Assembly: GCA_038244535.1 (NCBI GenBank)
Contig: JBBRTJ010000088.1
Span: 1 to 15,368 of the forward strand
DNA: 15,368 nt
Direction of reading: 5' to 3'
DNA from: JBBRTJ01 sp038244535
GTDB lineage: Bacteria > Actinomycetota > Acidimicrobiia > Acidimicrobiales > Ilumatobacteraceae
In this document: positions 1 to 7,458 of the stretch, piece after piece
Layout: every line of letters begins with the position of its first letter
Position numbering within the stretch: position 1 is the first letter of the stretch
Made by a program: the position numbers and the translations under genes
The notes under the pieces: generated by a model
What the model was told of the DNA's origin: nothing
Seen by the model: only the letters and a program-made list of their open reading frames with translations
Database searches by the model: none

Positions 1-1
1 C

Positions 2-109
2 CTCGCCCCGGTCACCACCCTCGCCCCGGTCACCACCCTCGCCCCGGTCACCACCCTCGCCCCGGTCACCACCCTCGCCCCGGCCACCACCGCCGCCCCA
101 GTCACCACC
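2..109 (+). repeat. 18-bp in-frame tandem repeat coding LAPVTT
   Basis: Unit CTCGCCCCGGTCACCACC occurs four times without a change (2-73), followed by two diverged units (74-91 and 92-109). It runs off the left edge, so the copy number is unknown. Identity at the DNA level, not only at the protein level, indicates recent expansion by slippage or unequal crossing over. It has no spacers and is not a CRISPR array. Confidence 0.95.
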
Positions 110-307
110 GTGCCCACGGCGAGCACCTCGACGACGACGACGCCCGGCCCAGTGGTCACGTCGACATCGCTGCTCACGCCATCCGGCCAGCTGCCGAGCA
201 CGGGGGCACCGTCGCTGCTACTGATCACCCTCGGCCTCGCGATGGTGGCGGCCGGCATGGCCCTCACCGTCGTCGGCCGTGCCCGTGACCAGCGCGCAAA
301 CAGCTGA
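2..307 (+). CDS. LPXTG (LPSTG) cell-wall-anchored surface protein, C-terminal part, 5' end outside window
   Basis: Open from the left edge to the TGA at 305-307 (101 visible residues). It starts with four perfect LAPVTT hexapeptides and two degenerate ones (LAPATT, AAPVTT), then a Thr/Ser/Pro-rich stretch typical of a stiff, possibly glycosylated wall-spanning stalk. The C-terminus is a classical sorting signal: LPSTG, a hydrophobic segment of about 20 residues (LLLITLGLAMVAAGMALTVV) and a basic tail (RARDQR). By family knowledge a sortase would cut between T and G and link the protein to peptidoglycan; no sortase gene is in the window. The gene overlaps the next one by 29 bases, so the two are probably co-transcribed. 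Its N-terminal function is unknown. Confidence 0.88.
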   Translation, partial: LAPVTTLAPVTTLAPVTTLAPVTTLAPATTAAPVTTVPTASTSTTTTPGPVVTSTSLLTPSGQLPSTGAPSLLLITLGLAMVAAGMALTVVGRARDQRANS

Positions 308-2507
308 ACCGGTAATCGTCCCGAGGGTGCGGGCACACCGCATCCTCGGGTGCTCGGCGGCGGTCGTCTCGCTGGCGGCCATCACGGCAGTGCTGGCGTT
401 GGCCAGCCCGGGCCAACCGGTCGCGGCGATCCTCGTACTCGCGATGGCCTGGGGCGCCGCCCCCCAGGCCATCGATGCACTCGTCGGTCGGCCGGCGCAG
501 CTCGAGGCCCCGAAGGTGGATGCCGCTGGTTCGGTGACCATCGTCGTCGTGACGGCCGAGCCGACCGAGGCCGCACGCGTGAGCATGATCGCGGCAGCGA
601 ACGCCGCCCCGACGGTGATCGTCACCGTCGACCCCCAGGTGACCGCGGCACTCGGCCCACTTCCCATCCCGATGATCGAGGCGAAATCGGTGGAGGAGGG
701 TCTCAACCGCGCCGCAGCGATGGCTGAAACCGATGCACTCCTCGTGCTCTCGGACAGCTCGTTCCCGGATGTGGCGTCGGCCCTGGCGGCGGCCGGCTTG
801 ATCCGCGCCGGCTTCGGCTGGGTGGTCGGGCAAGCCCGGACGTTCAATGGCGACGGGTTCGCTCCGCTGGTCCGCGACCGTCTGATCGGCCGGCTGCGCA
901 GCGAGGCCCGAACCGGTGGTGTGCCGCTGTGGGAGCCCGACGCGACGATGGTGAGCGTCGCGCTGGTGCGCCAGCACCCCTTCACACCGGGGCAGCCATG
1001 GGGGGCGACGCTGCGGACGTGGTCGGACGCCGGCGCCATCGGGGGCGAGTACGACCTCACGTTGTCGGCCCGAGCGGTGCCGGTCGACGCCCGAAGCTTC
1101 TGGCCGGCCTCGGTCCTACGGCAGCGGCGCAGCGTCGTCGAGCTCGCCGACGCCGCGCGGACTCGTCGAGGCCGCAGGCGCTTGCTCCCCATCGGCCTGT
1201 TGCTCCGTGAGCTCGCGGGGAGCCTGCTGGCCGTGTGGCTGCTCATGCCGTGGCTCGTCACGACCGCCGGCTCGTCCCCGTTCCGGTGCGCACCGTGGTT
1301 GATCGTGATCCTCGTCGCGGTGCCGGCGGCGCTGCGCTGGGCGACCGAACGTCGCGTCCACGGTCTCGACCCGCATCCCCTCGACGATGCCCTCGCGCTG
1401 GCCTTTGATGCCCCGGGATCCGTCCTCGCGCTGCCTTCGGTGGTGACGCGTCGCGCCGCGCCGACCCGCGTGCCGCTTCCGGGGCAGCCGCTGGTGTGGG
1501 CCGCCCTCGCGTTCGCCGCCACCACCCTCGTGCCGCTGCTCTCCGACGGCACCACCGCAGAGCGCGGGCCGGCGATCGGACTGGCGCTGACGGAGATCGC
1601 GCTTCTCTGGTTGTTCGCCATGCGAGCGCTGTTCCAGCGGAACTGGGCTCGAAGGACGTACCGAGTCCGCGACCGCCTGCCTGCGCTCTTGGACGGCCGG
1701 CCCGTGACGACGCTCGACCTGTCGCCCACCGGACTGGCGCTCGAAGGAGAACTGCCACAGCTCGTCGTCGGCTCGGCCGTGGCGATCGAGGTCTCGCTCG
1801 GCGATGGCTCGACGCTGCGCACCGGTGGCACGGTGGCGGGCCAGCGTCGGCGCAACGGCGCCGACGTCGTCGGAGTGGCGTTGCTGCTCCCCGCCGACGA
1901 GCGCACCCCTTGGATCGACCAGCTCTGCCGATCGGCCACCCTCGGGACCGAGGCGGCCGCGCTCGAGCGGCAACCCCGCCGATCGAAGGCTGTGGGGCCT
2001 CGCCGGCTCGTCTCGCGGTGGTTGGCCCGAGCCCTCGTCGCCCTGATCGTGCTGATCTCAGCGACGGCGCTGATGGCGGTGGCGGCCGCCGCCGTCGGCT
2101 ACCGGCCGCTCATCGTGCGCAGTGGCTCGATGGTCCCGGCGCTGCGCATCGGCGACGTCGTGCTGGTCGAGGAGATCACGGTGCGTGAGCTCCGTGTCGG
2201 TGACATCGCCACCCTCCACGATCCCAACAGCTCCGCCGACACGATCACCCACCGCGTGCGCCTCGTTGCGACCGACGGCACCCAGGTGGTGCTGACGACA
2301 CGTGGCGATGCCAACGTCGCCGACGAGACGTTCACGATGGCCTCCGACGCCATCGTGGGTCGGGTCGTCCACCGCCTGCCTGGACTCGGCTCGGCCCTCG
2401 CCTGGACGGCCGGCACGTGGAGTCGGCAGGCCGCCGGAGCTCTCGCCGCCGCGGTGCTGGTCGTGGTGCTCGTTCGGACCCGCTGGCACCGCGCACGGCG
2501 CTGGTAG
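279..2507 (+). CDS. Membrane fusion protein: degenerate GT2-like region, PilZ domain and S26B (SipW-type) signal peptidase
   Basis: 742 residues. Two N-terminal TM segments (about 23-60) precede a region with the layout of a family-2 glycosyltransferase: a beta strand at about 85-92, the GLNRAAAMAETDALLVLSD block (141-159) and GGEYDLTL (255-262). The usual DxD and ED motifs are altered (LSDSSFPD, EYD), so catalysis is doubtful. More TM segments (about 305-355 and 405-450) lead to a PilZ domain with intact RxxxR (R462-R466) and DxSxxG (D480-G485). A TM at about 582-606 is followed by a signal peptidase I domain of the S26B/SipW type: RSGSM (Ser617 nucleophile), ITHRV (His658 in place of the bacterial Lys), RGDAN (Asp677), then a C-terminal TM. 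The GTG start overlaps the LPXTG gene; a GTG at 327 is an alternative. Inferred role: c-di-GMP-responsive processing or export of envelope or pilus proteins. Confidence 0.8.
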   Translation: MPVTSAQTAEPVIVPRVRAHRILGCSAAVVSLAAITAVLALASPGQPVAAILVLAMAWGAAPQAIDALVGRPAQLEAPKVDAAGSVTIVVVTAEPTEAARVSMIAAANAAPTVIVTVDPQVTAALGPLPIPMIEAKSVEEGLNRAAAMAETDALLVLSDSSFPDVASALAAAGLIRAGFGWVVGQARTFNGDGFAPLVRDRLIGRLRSEARTGGVPLWEPDATMVSVALVRQHPFTPGQPWGATLRTWSDAGAIGGEYDLTLSARAVPVDARSFWPASVLRQRRSVVELADAARTRRGRRRLLPIGLLLRELAGSLLAVWLLMPWLVTTAGSSPFRCAPWLIVILVAVPAALRWATERRVHGLDPHPLDDALALAFDAPGSVLALPSVVTRRAAPTRVPLPGQPLVWAALAFAATTLVPLLSDGTTAERGPAIGLALTEIALLWLFAMRALFQRNWARRTYRVRDRLPALLDGRPVTTLDLSPTGLALEGELPQLVVGSAVAIEVSLGDGSTLRTGGTVAGQRRRNGADVVGVALLLPADERTPWIDQLCRSATLGTEAAALERQPRRSKAVGPRRLVSRWLARALVALIVLISATALMAVAAAAVGYRPLIVRSGSMVPALRIGDVVLVEEITVRELRVGDIATLHDPNSSADTITHRVRLVATDGTQVVLTTRGDANVADETFTMASDAIVGRVVHRLPGLGSALAWTAGTWSRQAAGALAAAVLVVVLVRTRWHRARRW

Positions 2508-2528
2508 CTTGGGAAGGCGTCCTCATCC

Positions 2529-2533
2529 AAGGA
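2529..2533 (+). promoter_or_regulatory. Ribosome binding site of the PilB-like gene
   Basis: AAGGA ends four bases before the ATG at 2538. It supports that start over the GTG at 2556, although the spacing is short. It lies in the 30-base gap after the preceding gene, consistent with an operon. Confidence 0.5.
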
Positions 2534-2537
2534 CGGG

Positions 2538-4307
2538 ATGGGTCGCAGGCGCATCGTGAGCAGGTGGACCAAGAAGCAGGACGTCGCTGAGCGAGCAGCT
2601 CCAGCAGCGGAGGTCACACCCATCACTCCTGCGGATGTGAGGCGGCAGCTCGGTGAGGTGCTCGTGACCGAGCAGCGGTTGCTCCCCGAGCAGCTCGCTG
2701 GAGCACTGAACCTTCAGGTGGAATCGGGCCGGCAGCTCGGTGCGATCCTCGTCGAGCAAGGGGTGCTGGATCCACGCGCGCTGACCGAGGCGCTCGCCTC
2801 CCAGTTCGGCCTGCCGACCATCGACCTGCGCACCACGGCACCGACGCCGGCGGCGCTGGCCCTCGTCGACGAGGAGCTGGCGCGGCGGCTGCGCATCGTG
2901 CCCCTCAGGGTCACCGGGGACACGCTCGACGTGGCCATCGCCGACGGAGCGAGCCCCGCGGTTCGCGCCGCGCTGACGCACATCGACGTCGGGGGCGTCA
3001 ACGTCTTTCTTGCATGCGAGGAAGACATCTCGAACTCGCTCAACACGTACTACCGGGTGTTGACCGACCGGGACGAGAGCGTCCAGCAGTTTTGGAAGAC
3101 CGACGCGTCCAAACAGGACATCGAGGTGACGGTCGGCGCCAGCAACAATGCGCCGATCGTCCAGCTCGTCAACAAGATCGTCACGCAGGCCCTGCGAGAC
3201 CGCGCCTCGGACATCCACTTCGAACCGACCGACGGGCGCATCCGCATCCGCTACCGCGTGGACGGAGCGCTCCGCGAGGTGCTCAGCCTGCCCGAGTCGA
3301 CCGGCCCAGAGCTGGTCAGCCGCATCAAGATCATGGCGGACATGGACATCGTCGAGCGGCGGCGACCCCAGGACGGCCAGTTCGAGATCACCGTCGACGG
3401 CGCCGGCGTCGACGTGCGCGTTGCCACCGGGGCCACCATCTTCGGCGAGACCGCCGTGCTGCGGCTGCTGGACAAGAGCCGATCGGTGAAGCACCTGTCC
3501 GAGCTCGGCATGCCGCGCACCACCTATGAGCGTTACCTGTCGATCGTGCGCAAGCCCTACGGGATGATCGTGTGCAGCGGTCCGACAGGCTCCGGGAAGA
3601 CGACGACCTTGTACGCGACGCTGGCGGAGATCACCCGGACCGAGCTGAACGTGATGACCATCGAGGACCCCGTCGAGTACGTGTTCCCCGCCGTGAACCA
3701 GATGCAGATCAACCTCCGCGCCGACGTCACCTTCGCCAGCGGGCTGAAGTCGATCCTCCGCCAGGATCCCGACGTCATCCTCATCGGCGAGATCCGCGAC
3801 GAGGAGACGGCGCGCATCGCGGTCCAGTCGGCGATGACCGGGCACATGGTGATGTCGTCGGTCCACGCCACGGACGCCACGTCGGCGCTGTACCGGTTGA
3901 TCGACATGGGGATCGAACCGTTCCTCATGGCGTCGTCGCTCGTCGGGGTGGTCGGCCAGCGGCTCGTCCGCAAGATCTGCCCCTCGTGCGTGATGCCCTA
4001 CGAGCCGTCACCGGAGGAGCGAGCGTTGTACGAGTCGCTGGGGGGCACGCAACGAGAGGTCTGGGTTCGGGGCATGGGGTGCCAGTACTGTTCCGGCTCC
4101 GGCTACCGCGAGCGGGTCGGGGTGTACGAGGTGCTCACCGTCACCGACGAGATCCGCAAGCTCACCACCTCTGGGGGCACGCCGCAGGAGATGCGGGCGG
4201 TGGCGATCGCCCAGGGCATGAGCACCATGCAAACCGAGGCGCTGGCCCTCGTCGCGAACGAGACCACCACGATGGAAGAGGTCATGCACAACGTGTACGT
4301 GTCCTGA
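2538..4307 (+). CDS. pilB: Type IV pilus / type II secretion assembly ATPase, PilB/GspE family, with MshEN-like N-terminus
   Basis: 589 residues, normal length for PilB/GspE hexameric ATPases that power pilin polymerisation at the inner face of the membrane. The N-terminus (about 36-93) contains two half repeats, each RQLGxxLV..., about 28 residues apart and ending in LASQFGLPTIDL, the layout of the MshEN/GspE_N c-di-GMP-binding domain; the first half lacks the usual glycine (EQRLL). Asp box ASDIHFEPTDG at about 223-233, Walker A GPTGSGKTT at 348-356, Walker B DVILIGEIRD at 412-421, His box SVHATDA at 441-447 and the zinc tetracysteine CPSC (481/484) plus CQYC (515/518) are all intact, so an active ATPase is expected. 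It follows the PilZ/signal peptidase gene by 30 bases, probably in one operon. Other pilus genes are not in the window, so a GspE assignment is not excluded. Confidence 0.93.
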   Translation: MGRRRIVSRWTKKQDVAERAAPAAEVTPITPADVRRQLGEVLVTEQRLLPEQLAGALNLQVESGRQLGAILVEQGVLDPRALTEALASQFGLPTIDLRTTAPTPAALALVDEELARRLRIVPLRVTGDTLDVAIADGASPAVRAALTHIDVGGVNVFLACEEDISNSLNTYYRVLTDRDESVQQFWKTDASKQDIEVTVGASNNAPIVQLVNKIVTQALRDRASDIHFEPTDGRIRIRYRVDGALREVLSLPESTGPELVSRIKIMADMDIVERRRPQDGQFEITVDGAGVDVRVATGATIFGETAVLRLLDKSRSVKHLSELGMPRTTYERYLSIVRKPYGMIVCSGPTGSGKTTTLYATLAEITRTELNVMTIEDPVEYVFPAVNQMQINLRADVTFASGLKSILRQDPDVILIGEIRDEETARIAVQSAMTGHMVMSSVHATDATSALYRLIDMGIEPFLMASSLVGVVGQRLVRKICPSCVMPYEPSPEERALYESLGGTQREVWVRGMGCQYCSGSGYRERVGVYEVLTVTDEIRKLTTSGGTPQEMRAVAIAQGMSTMQTEALALVANETTTMEEVMHNVYVS

Positions 4308-4326
4308 TCGGCCTCTTTCGGGCCGA
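4308..4326. terminator. Small inverted repeat after the pilB-like stop, weak terminator candidate
   Basis: TCGGCC (4308-4313) and GGCCGA (4321-4326) form a perfect 6-bp stem with a 7-base loop directly after the stop codon. No T-run follows, so intrinsic termination is uncertain. The rest of the convergent gap up to 4467 shows no gene. Confidence 0.35.
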
Positions 4327-4467
4327 CACCGTGGCCGTCATGGCTCCTGAGCTGAGGTATGGCCGCCCGGCTGTTCACGCCCACTGATCGCCGGGACGAG
4401 ACGCTGAATCTCGGCGCTCTGAGACGCACGGATGCGACTGAGCGCACCGAGCATCGGGCGAGGAGGC

Positions 4468-6078
4468 TCAGCCCGTCGGCGCCGCCTTGTCCACGGTCCG
4501 CCGTTCGCCGAGGACTACACGGTCGCGACCGGCGTTCTTGGCCGCGTAGAGCGCCGCGTCGGCGCTTTCGATGATCCCGAGCGTGCCCATCTCTTCAGAT
4601 TCGACCTCGACGACGCCGATCGACACAGTCACGACCGGTCCGTTTGGCAGGATCGCCCGTGATGCAGCCGCTACTGCAGCGAGGATCCGGTCTGCCAGGG
4701 CAATGGCCTGGGCCGGCGCTGTTGCCGGCAGCAGGATCACGAACTCGTCGCCGCCGATGCGAAACAGCGGATCGCCGGCACGGAGCTCGCCGGTCATGGC
4801 CGATGCGATGCCCTGCAGGACGGCGTCGCCGACGGCATGCCCGTGCGAGTCGTTGACCTGCTTGAAACGGTCGATGTCGACCAGCATCGCAGTGAGCGGT
4901 TCGCCGCTGCGCTGCGCTCGAGCCGCCAGCACGGGCAGGTCAGCGTCGAGTTGACGGCGGTTGTATGCGCCCGTGAGGGCGTCAGTCGCCGCCCAACGGC
5001 TTCGTTCGTCGAGCAGCCGCTCGACGAGCTCGAGGGTCCCGAGGACCTGCACCACCAGCAGCACGGCCGCGCCGATCGCGATGAGCCCGACTGCGCCATG
5101 GTCGAGCGCAATCGCCGAGACGGCGCCGAGCATCGCCACCGCAGGCAGGATGCGCCGAACACGCGAGCGCGGGATGTGTGCCGGGCCTCCGGGCGCAGCC
5201 GGATGATCGTCGATTCCCTCGCGACGCAGCGCCGCCACGGCCAGGAACGTGGCCGCCAACACCCCGGCCGCCATCCCTACCAATCGGAGCCCTATGTGCT
5301 CGCCCGACGGCTGCGCGGCAATGCTCAGGGCGATGTCTGCGGCGAGGAACCCCGACCCTGCCAACGCCCAATGCAGCCACCGATGCATGACTGACCCGCG
5401 CCACACCACCATCCCACCGACGCCGACGGCCAACCCGCCGAGGACAGCAAGGTACGCAGTGCCGACGCGAGCCAGCCACGCATCGCTGTCGAGGTTGGCG
5501 TCGGGTATGACAAGCACCCACAGCAGCACGATCAACGACAGGGCGACGATGCCGGCGTCGACGGGTCCCTCCCAGCTCGGGTGCTCGCTGTAGTGCATGT
5601 AGATCAGGACCAGACTGACAAGGCCGAGCACCCCGACACCGATGTAGCCGGCCTGCATGATCAGCAGCGACTCGATCTCACCCTCGCGGCGCAGACTGAC
5701 GAGCCACGCCACGGCAGCTAATGCCCAGATCGCGAAGATCGCGGTGACGCAGGCGAACGCAGCACGCTCCATCCCATGCCGCCGACGAGCCGACCATCCC
5801 CACGCCGCACACCCGATGACATCGGCCACGAGCATCGCCACGGCGCCGACCGCGAGCCAGCTCGAGTCGTTCGGCCCCGTCGAGGCGAGAACCAGGACCC
5901 CGGCCGCCAGCACGAACCCGACGGCCACCACCACCCGAGCGATGATCGCGAGCGCGCGATCGGGGGTCGTGCGGGGGTTGTCCGGATCACAGGAGATCGT
6001 GCCCGACCGTTGTGGCAGTGCCATCACGACGTTCGACGAACTGCTGCGCATCTGTGCGGTCGCGGTAGTGGCGGCCAC
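4468..6078 (-). CDS. Membrane-bound diguanylate cyclase (GGDEF) with intact I-site
   Basis: 536 residues from the GTG at 6078; in-frame ATGs at 6051 and 6024 are equally possible and none has a clear Shine-Dalgarno. Hydrophobic segments at about 43-66, 73-95, 105-128, 138-162, 173-191, 203-226, 235-255, 262-283 and two within 310-350 suggest eight to ten TM helices forming an undescribed sensor, followed by a cytoplasmic GGDEF domain (about 362-525). RIGGDEF (signature at 442-446) is canonical and should convert two GTP to c-di-GMP. RAGD (433-436) lies exactly five residues before GGDEF, the position of the RxxD product-inhibition site. There is no EAL domain. It converges on the pilB-like gene; with the PilZ protein and the MshEN-like domain next door it is a plausible local source of c-di-GMP. 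Confidence 0.92.
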   Translation of the reverse strand: MAATTATAQMRSSSSNVVMALPQRSGTISCDPDNPRTTPDRALAIIARVVVAVGFVLAAGVLVLASTGPNDSSWLAVGAVAMLVADVIGCAAWGWSARRRHGMERAAFACVTAIFAIWALAAVAWLVSLRREGEIESLLIMQAGYIGVGVLGLVSLVLIYMHYSEHPSWEGPVDAGIVALSLIVLLWVLVIPDANLDSDAWLARVGTAYLAVLGGLAVGVGGMVVWRGSVMHRWLHWALAGSGFLAADIALSIAAQPSGEHIGLRLVGMAAGVLAATFLAVAALRREGIDDHPAAPGGPAHIPRSRVRRILPAVAMLGAVSAIALDHGAVGLIAIGAAVLLVVQVLGTLELVERLLDERSRWAATDALTGAYNRRQLDADLPVLAARAQRSGEPLTAMLVDIDRFKQVNDSHGHAVGDAVLQGIASAMTGELRAGDPLFRIGGDEFVILLPATAPAQAIALADRILAAVAAASRAILPNGPVVTVSIGVVEVESEEMGTLGIIESADAALYAAKNAGRDRVVLGERRTVDKAAPTG

Positions 6079-6280
6079 ACCGTCGACCGGTGGTGAGCGA
6101 CGAGCACGTCATCGACTCGCGGGTGGGCATGCCGACCGGGATGCGCACTGCTGGTCACAACGATTCTGCCTCGCCTCCGAAGGATCGATCGTCACGGCGC
6201 GCCCTCGATGGTGAGCATTCAGGCTCCTTCGATTCGTGCGGACCGTGGCCATGTCATCGTGGCCCGCGCCAGACGACATG

Positions 6281-6295
6281 TCGAAGGACCTTCGA
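6281..6295. promoter_or_regulatory. 15-bp hyphenated palindrome, operator candidate
   Basis: TCGAAGG-A-CCTTCGA is a perfect 7+1+7 palindrome about 200 bases upstream of the diguanylate cyclase start and just downstream of the XRE-like gene. The half-site TCCTTCGA recurs at 6225-6232, forming a wider inverted repeat with TCGAAGGA. The single-base centre argues against a simple RNA hairpin and for a dimeric protein site. No binding protein can be named; the adjacent XRE-like regulator is only a candidate. No convincing gene is seen elsewhere in 6079-6336. Confidence 0.35.
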
Positions 6296-6336
6296 CCCTT
6301 CTTTGCTGTTTCACCGCGAACGGCCGCACCCCGCCG

Positions 6337-6864
6337 TCACCATGTCGCGGCGTGGATGAAACTGGAAGCCGGACGCCCCAGCCACTGCGTGGCCCGCATC
6401 ACCAACTCCATGTCAGCAAGCTTTGCCGTTCGCAGATTGGTGAGTCTGCTCGCCGTGCACCCGAGCTCTTGAGCCAACCCTGCCCATGTCAGGTTCCTGT
6501 CACGGCGTGCGGCGTCGAGCGCAGCGTGCAACTCGCTCAAATCCCAACGCAACCGACGGTCAGGTCCGGCTGTCGGGAGTTGCGTTGCCCCGACATCGAC
6601 GGTGGATCCGGCCACGAAGTCCTCCGGCGCGCGCCCGAGCCAGCGCAGCAGGAACAGCGCACGCTGACACGATGTCGCTCCTCGCGTCTCCAGACGCGAC
6701 AGGGCCCCGCCTCAAAGAGGATGATCACCCAAGTGCGCGTTGAGGTCAGCGGACTGTTCCCACAGCAGGTTGGCGAGGTCGTACCATCCCATCCCGCGCT
6801 CGCGACGCTCGCTGTCGACGACAGACATGAACGCCTCGAAGTCGAATGTGGCGCTCGATGACAC
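6337..6864 (-). pseudogene. XRE-like two-helix-turn-helix regulator interrupted by an in-frame TGA
   Basis: Frame from GTG (6864) to TGA (6337-6339) gives 175 codons; codon 51 (6712-6714) is a TGA. Before it: FDFEAF, the RRERGMGWYDLANLLW helix-turn-helix region, and a SADLNAHLGDHPL stretch. After it, in the same frame: GATSCQRALFLLRWLGRAPEDFVAGS, a linker (LPTAGPDRRLRWDL), and a second HTH (LTWAGLAQELGCTASRLTNL) ending LGRPASSFIHAA. I recognise this layout from actinobacterial HTH proteins of about 170-180 residues, so both pieces belong to one gene. No frameshift is needed, only the stop. No strong Shine-Dalgarno is visible; a CGCTAGCG palindrome lies at 6873-6880 before the start. Readings: nonsense pseudogene (most likely), recoded TGA, or two separate pieces with the second starting at the GTG at 6615 (92 residues). 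A hairpin follows the TGA. Confidence 0.7.
6682..6699 (-). repeat. Perfect hairpin 12 bases after the in-frame TGA
   Basis: On the minus strand TCGCGTCTGGAGACGCGA folds as a 7-8 bp perfect stem (TCGCGTC/GACGCGA) with a TGGA loop. It begins 12 bases after the TGA at 6712-6714, so the loop starts about 19 bases after it and has G in its second position. These values fall within the loose bacterial SECIS description as I recall it (G within the first two loop bases, loop about 16-37 bases from UGA). It lies inside coding sequence, where chance hairpins in GC-rich DNA are common. Confidence 0.4.
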
Positions 6865-7458
6865 CCGAGTGACGCTAGCGATCTCACCCCCCGAATGGGG
6901 CGGGGAGCTCGGCCCAACGCCCGACCGCCCAGGTGGGCTGGATCGGTAGACCACACTCGTCACCACCCCCCGGTGGCCGCAAAGTGTCGGATGGCAGCGA
7001 GCACGGCGCAGGGCCTGATCAGAGTGCTCAGCTCGGCGTGCCGTCGGACGCGAACAGACCGGCGGCTCTGCGTCGAAGGCGGGCGACCCGCGAACAGTCG
7101 ACTTCTGGCCGGTGTGGAAGTGCGGCCGCTTGACCAACCGGAGCAAAGCCCCAGCCGAGCTGAGCAAGCATCTCGATGAAGTTCTCCCCGCTATCGCACC
7201 CGACCATCCGGCCAGATCCAGTCGTGGTGTGGCTCGCAAGAGGAGCGGCATCAACCACGTACTAGGTGTGACCACCGTGGCGAACTCCCTCCACGACAGC
7301 ATCGGAGCTCACCATGTTCATGAGTGCTCCACAGAGATTGGGCATGAGGCGAGAGATGCTGCGTCCATACCGGCGTGGTGAGCGGTGTCGATCGACCGCC
7401 CGGCGTGCATGCGCTCTCGAGCGGACATGGTGCCCTCTAGCTTTCAGCCCGTCTCGCG
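6865..7458. other. About 590 bases without a convincing gene
   Basis: Several open frames of 60-100 codons cross this stretch on both strands, but none shows a recognisable domain, a good ribosome binding site or one-frame codon bias. One minus-strand frame (7028-7258) contains a moderately protein-like run (ENFIEMLAQLGWGFAPVGQ) that could be a decayed gene; I do not recognise it. The stretch separates the interrupted regulator from the decarboxylase gene and may be degraded accessory DNA. Confidence 0.5.

Noticed and set aside
2..109. Possible CRISPR array from regular repeats at the left edge
   Set aside because: The 18-bp units are adjacent without spacers and encode LAPVTT in frame with a surface protein.
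218..1939. Long minus-strand open frame of 573 codons
   Set aside because: It lies wholly antisense to the PilZ/peptidase gene, reads as Ser/Arg/Ala-rich low-complexity sequence and has no domain; it is a by-product of high GC.
2523..3866. Minus-strand open frame of 447 codons under the pilB-like gene
   Set aside because: Antisense to a gene with all ATPase motifs intact; His/Asp/Arg-rich translation without any recognisable motif.
6712..6864. Frameshift as the cause of the split XRE-like gene
   Set aside because: Both halves are in the same frame; only the TGA at 6712-6714 separates them.
7028..7381. Short open frames on both strands between the regulator and the decarboxylase
   Set aside because: No ribosome binding site, domain or consistent codon bias; they could be remnants but I cannot support a gene.
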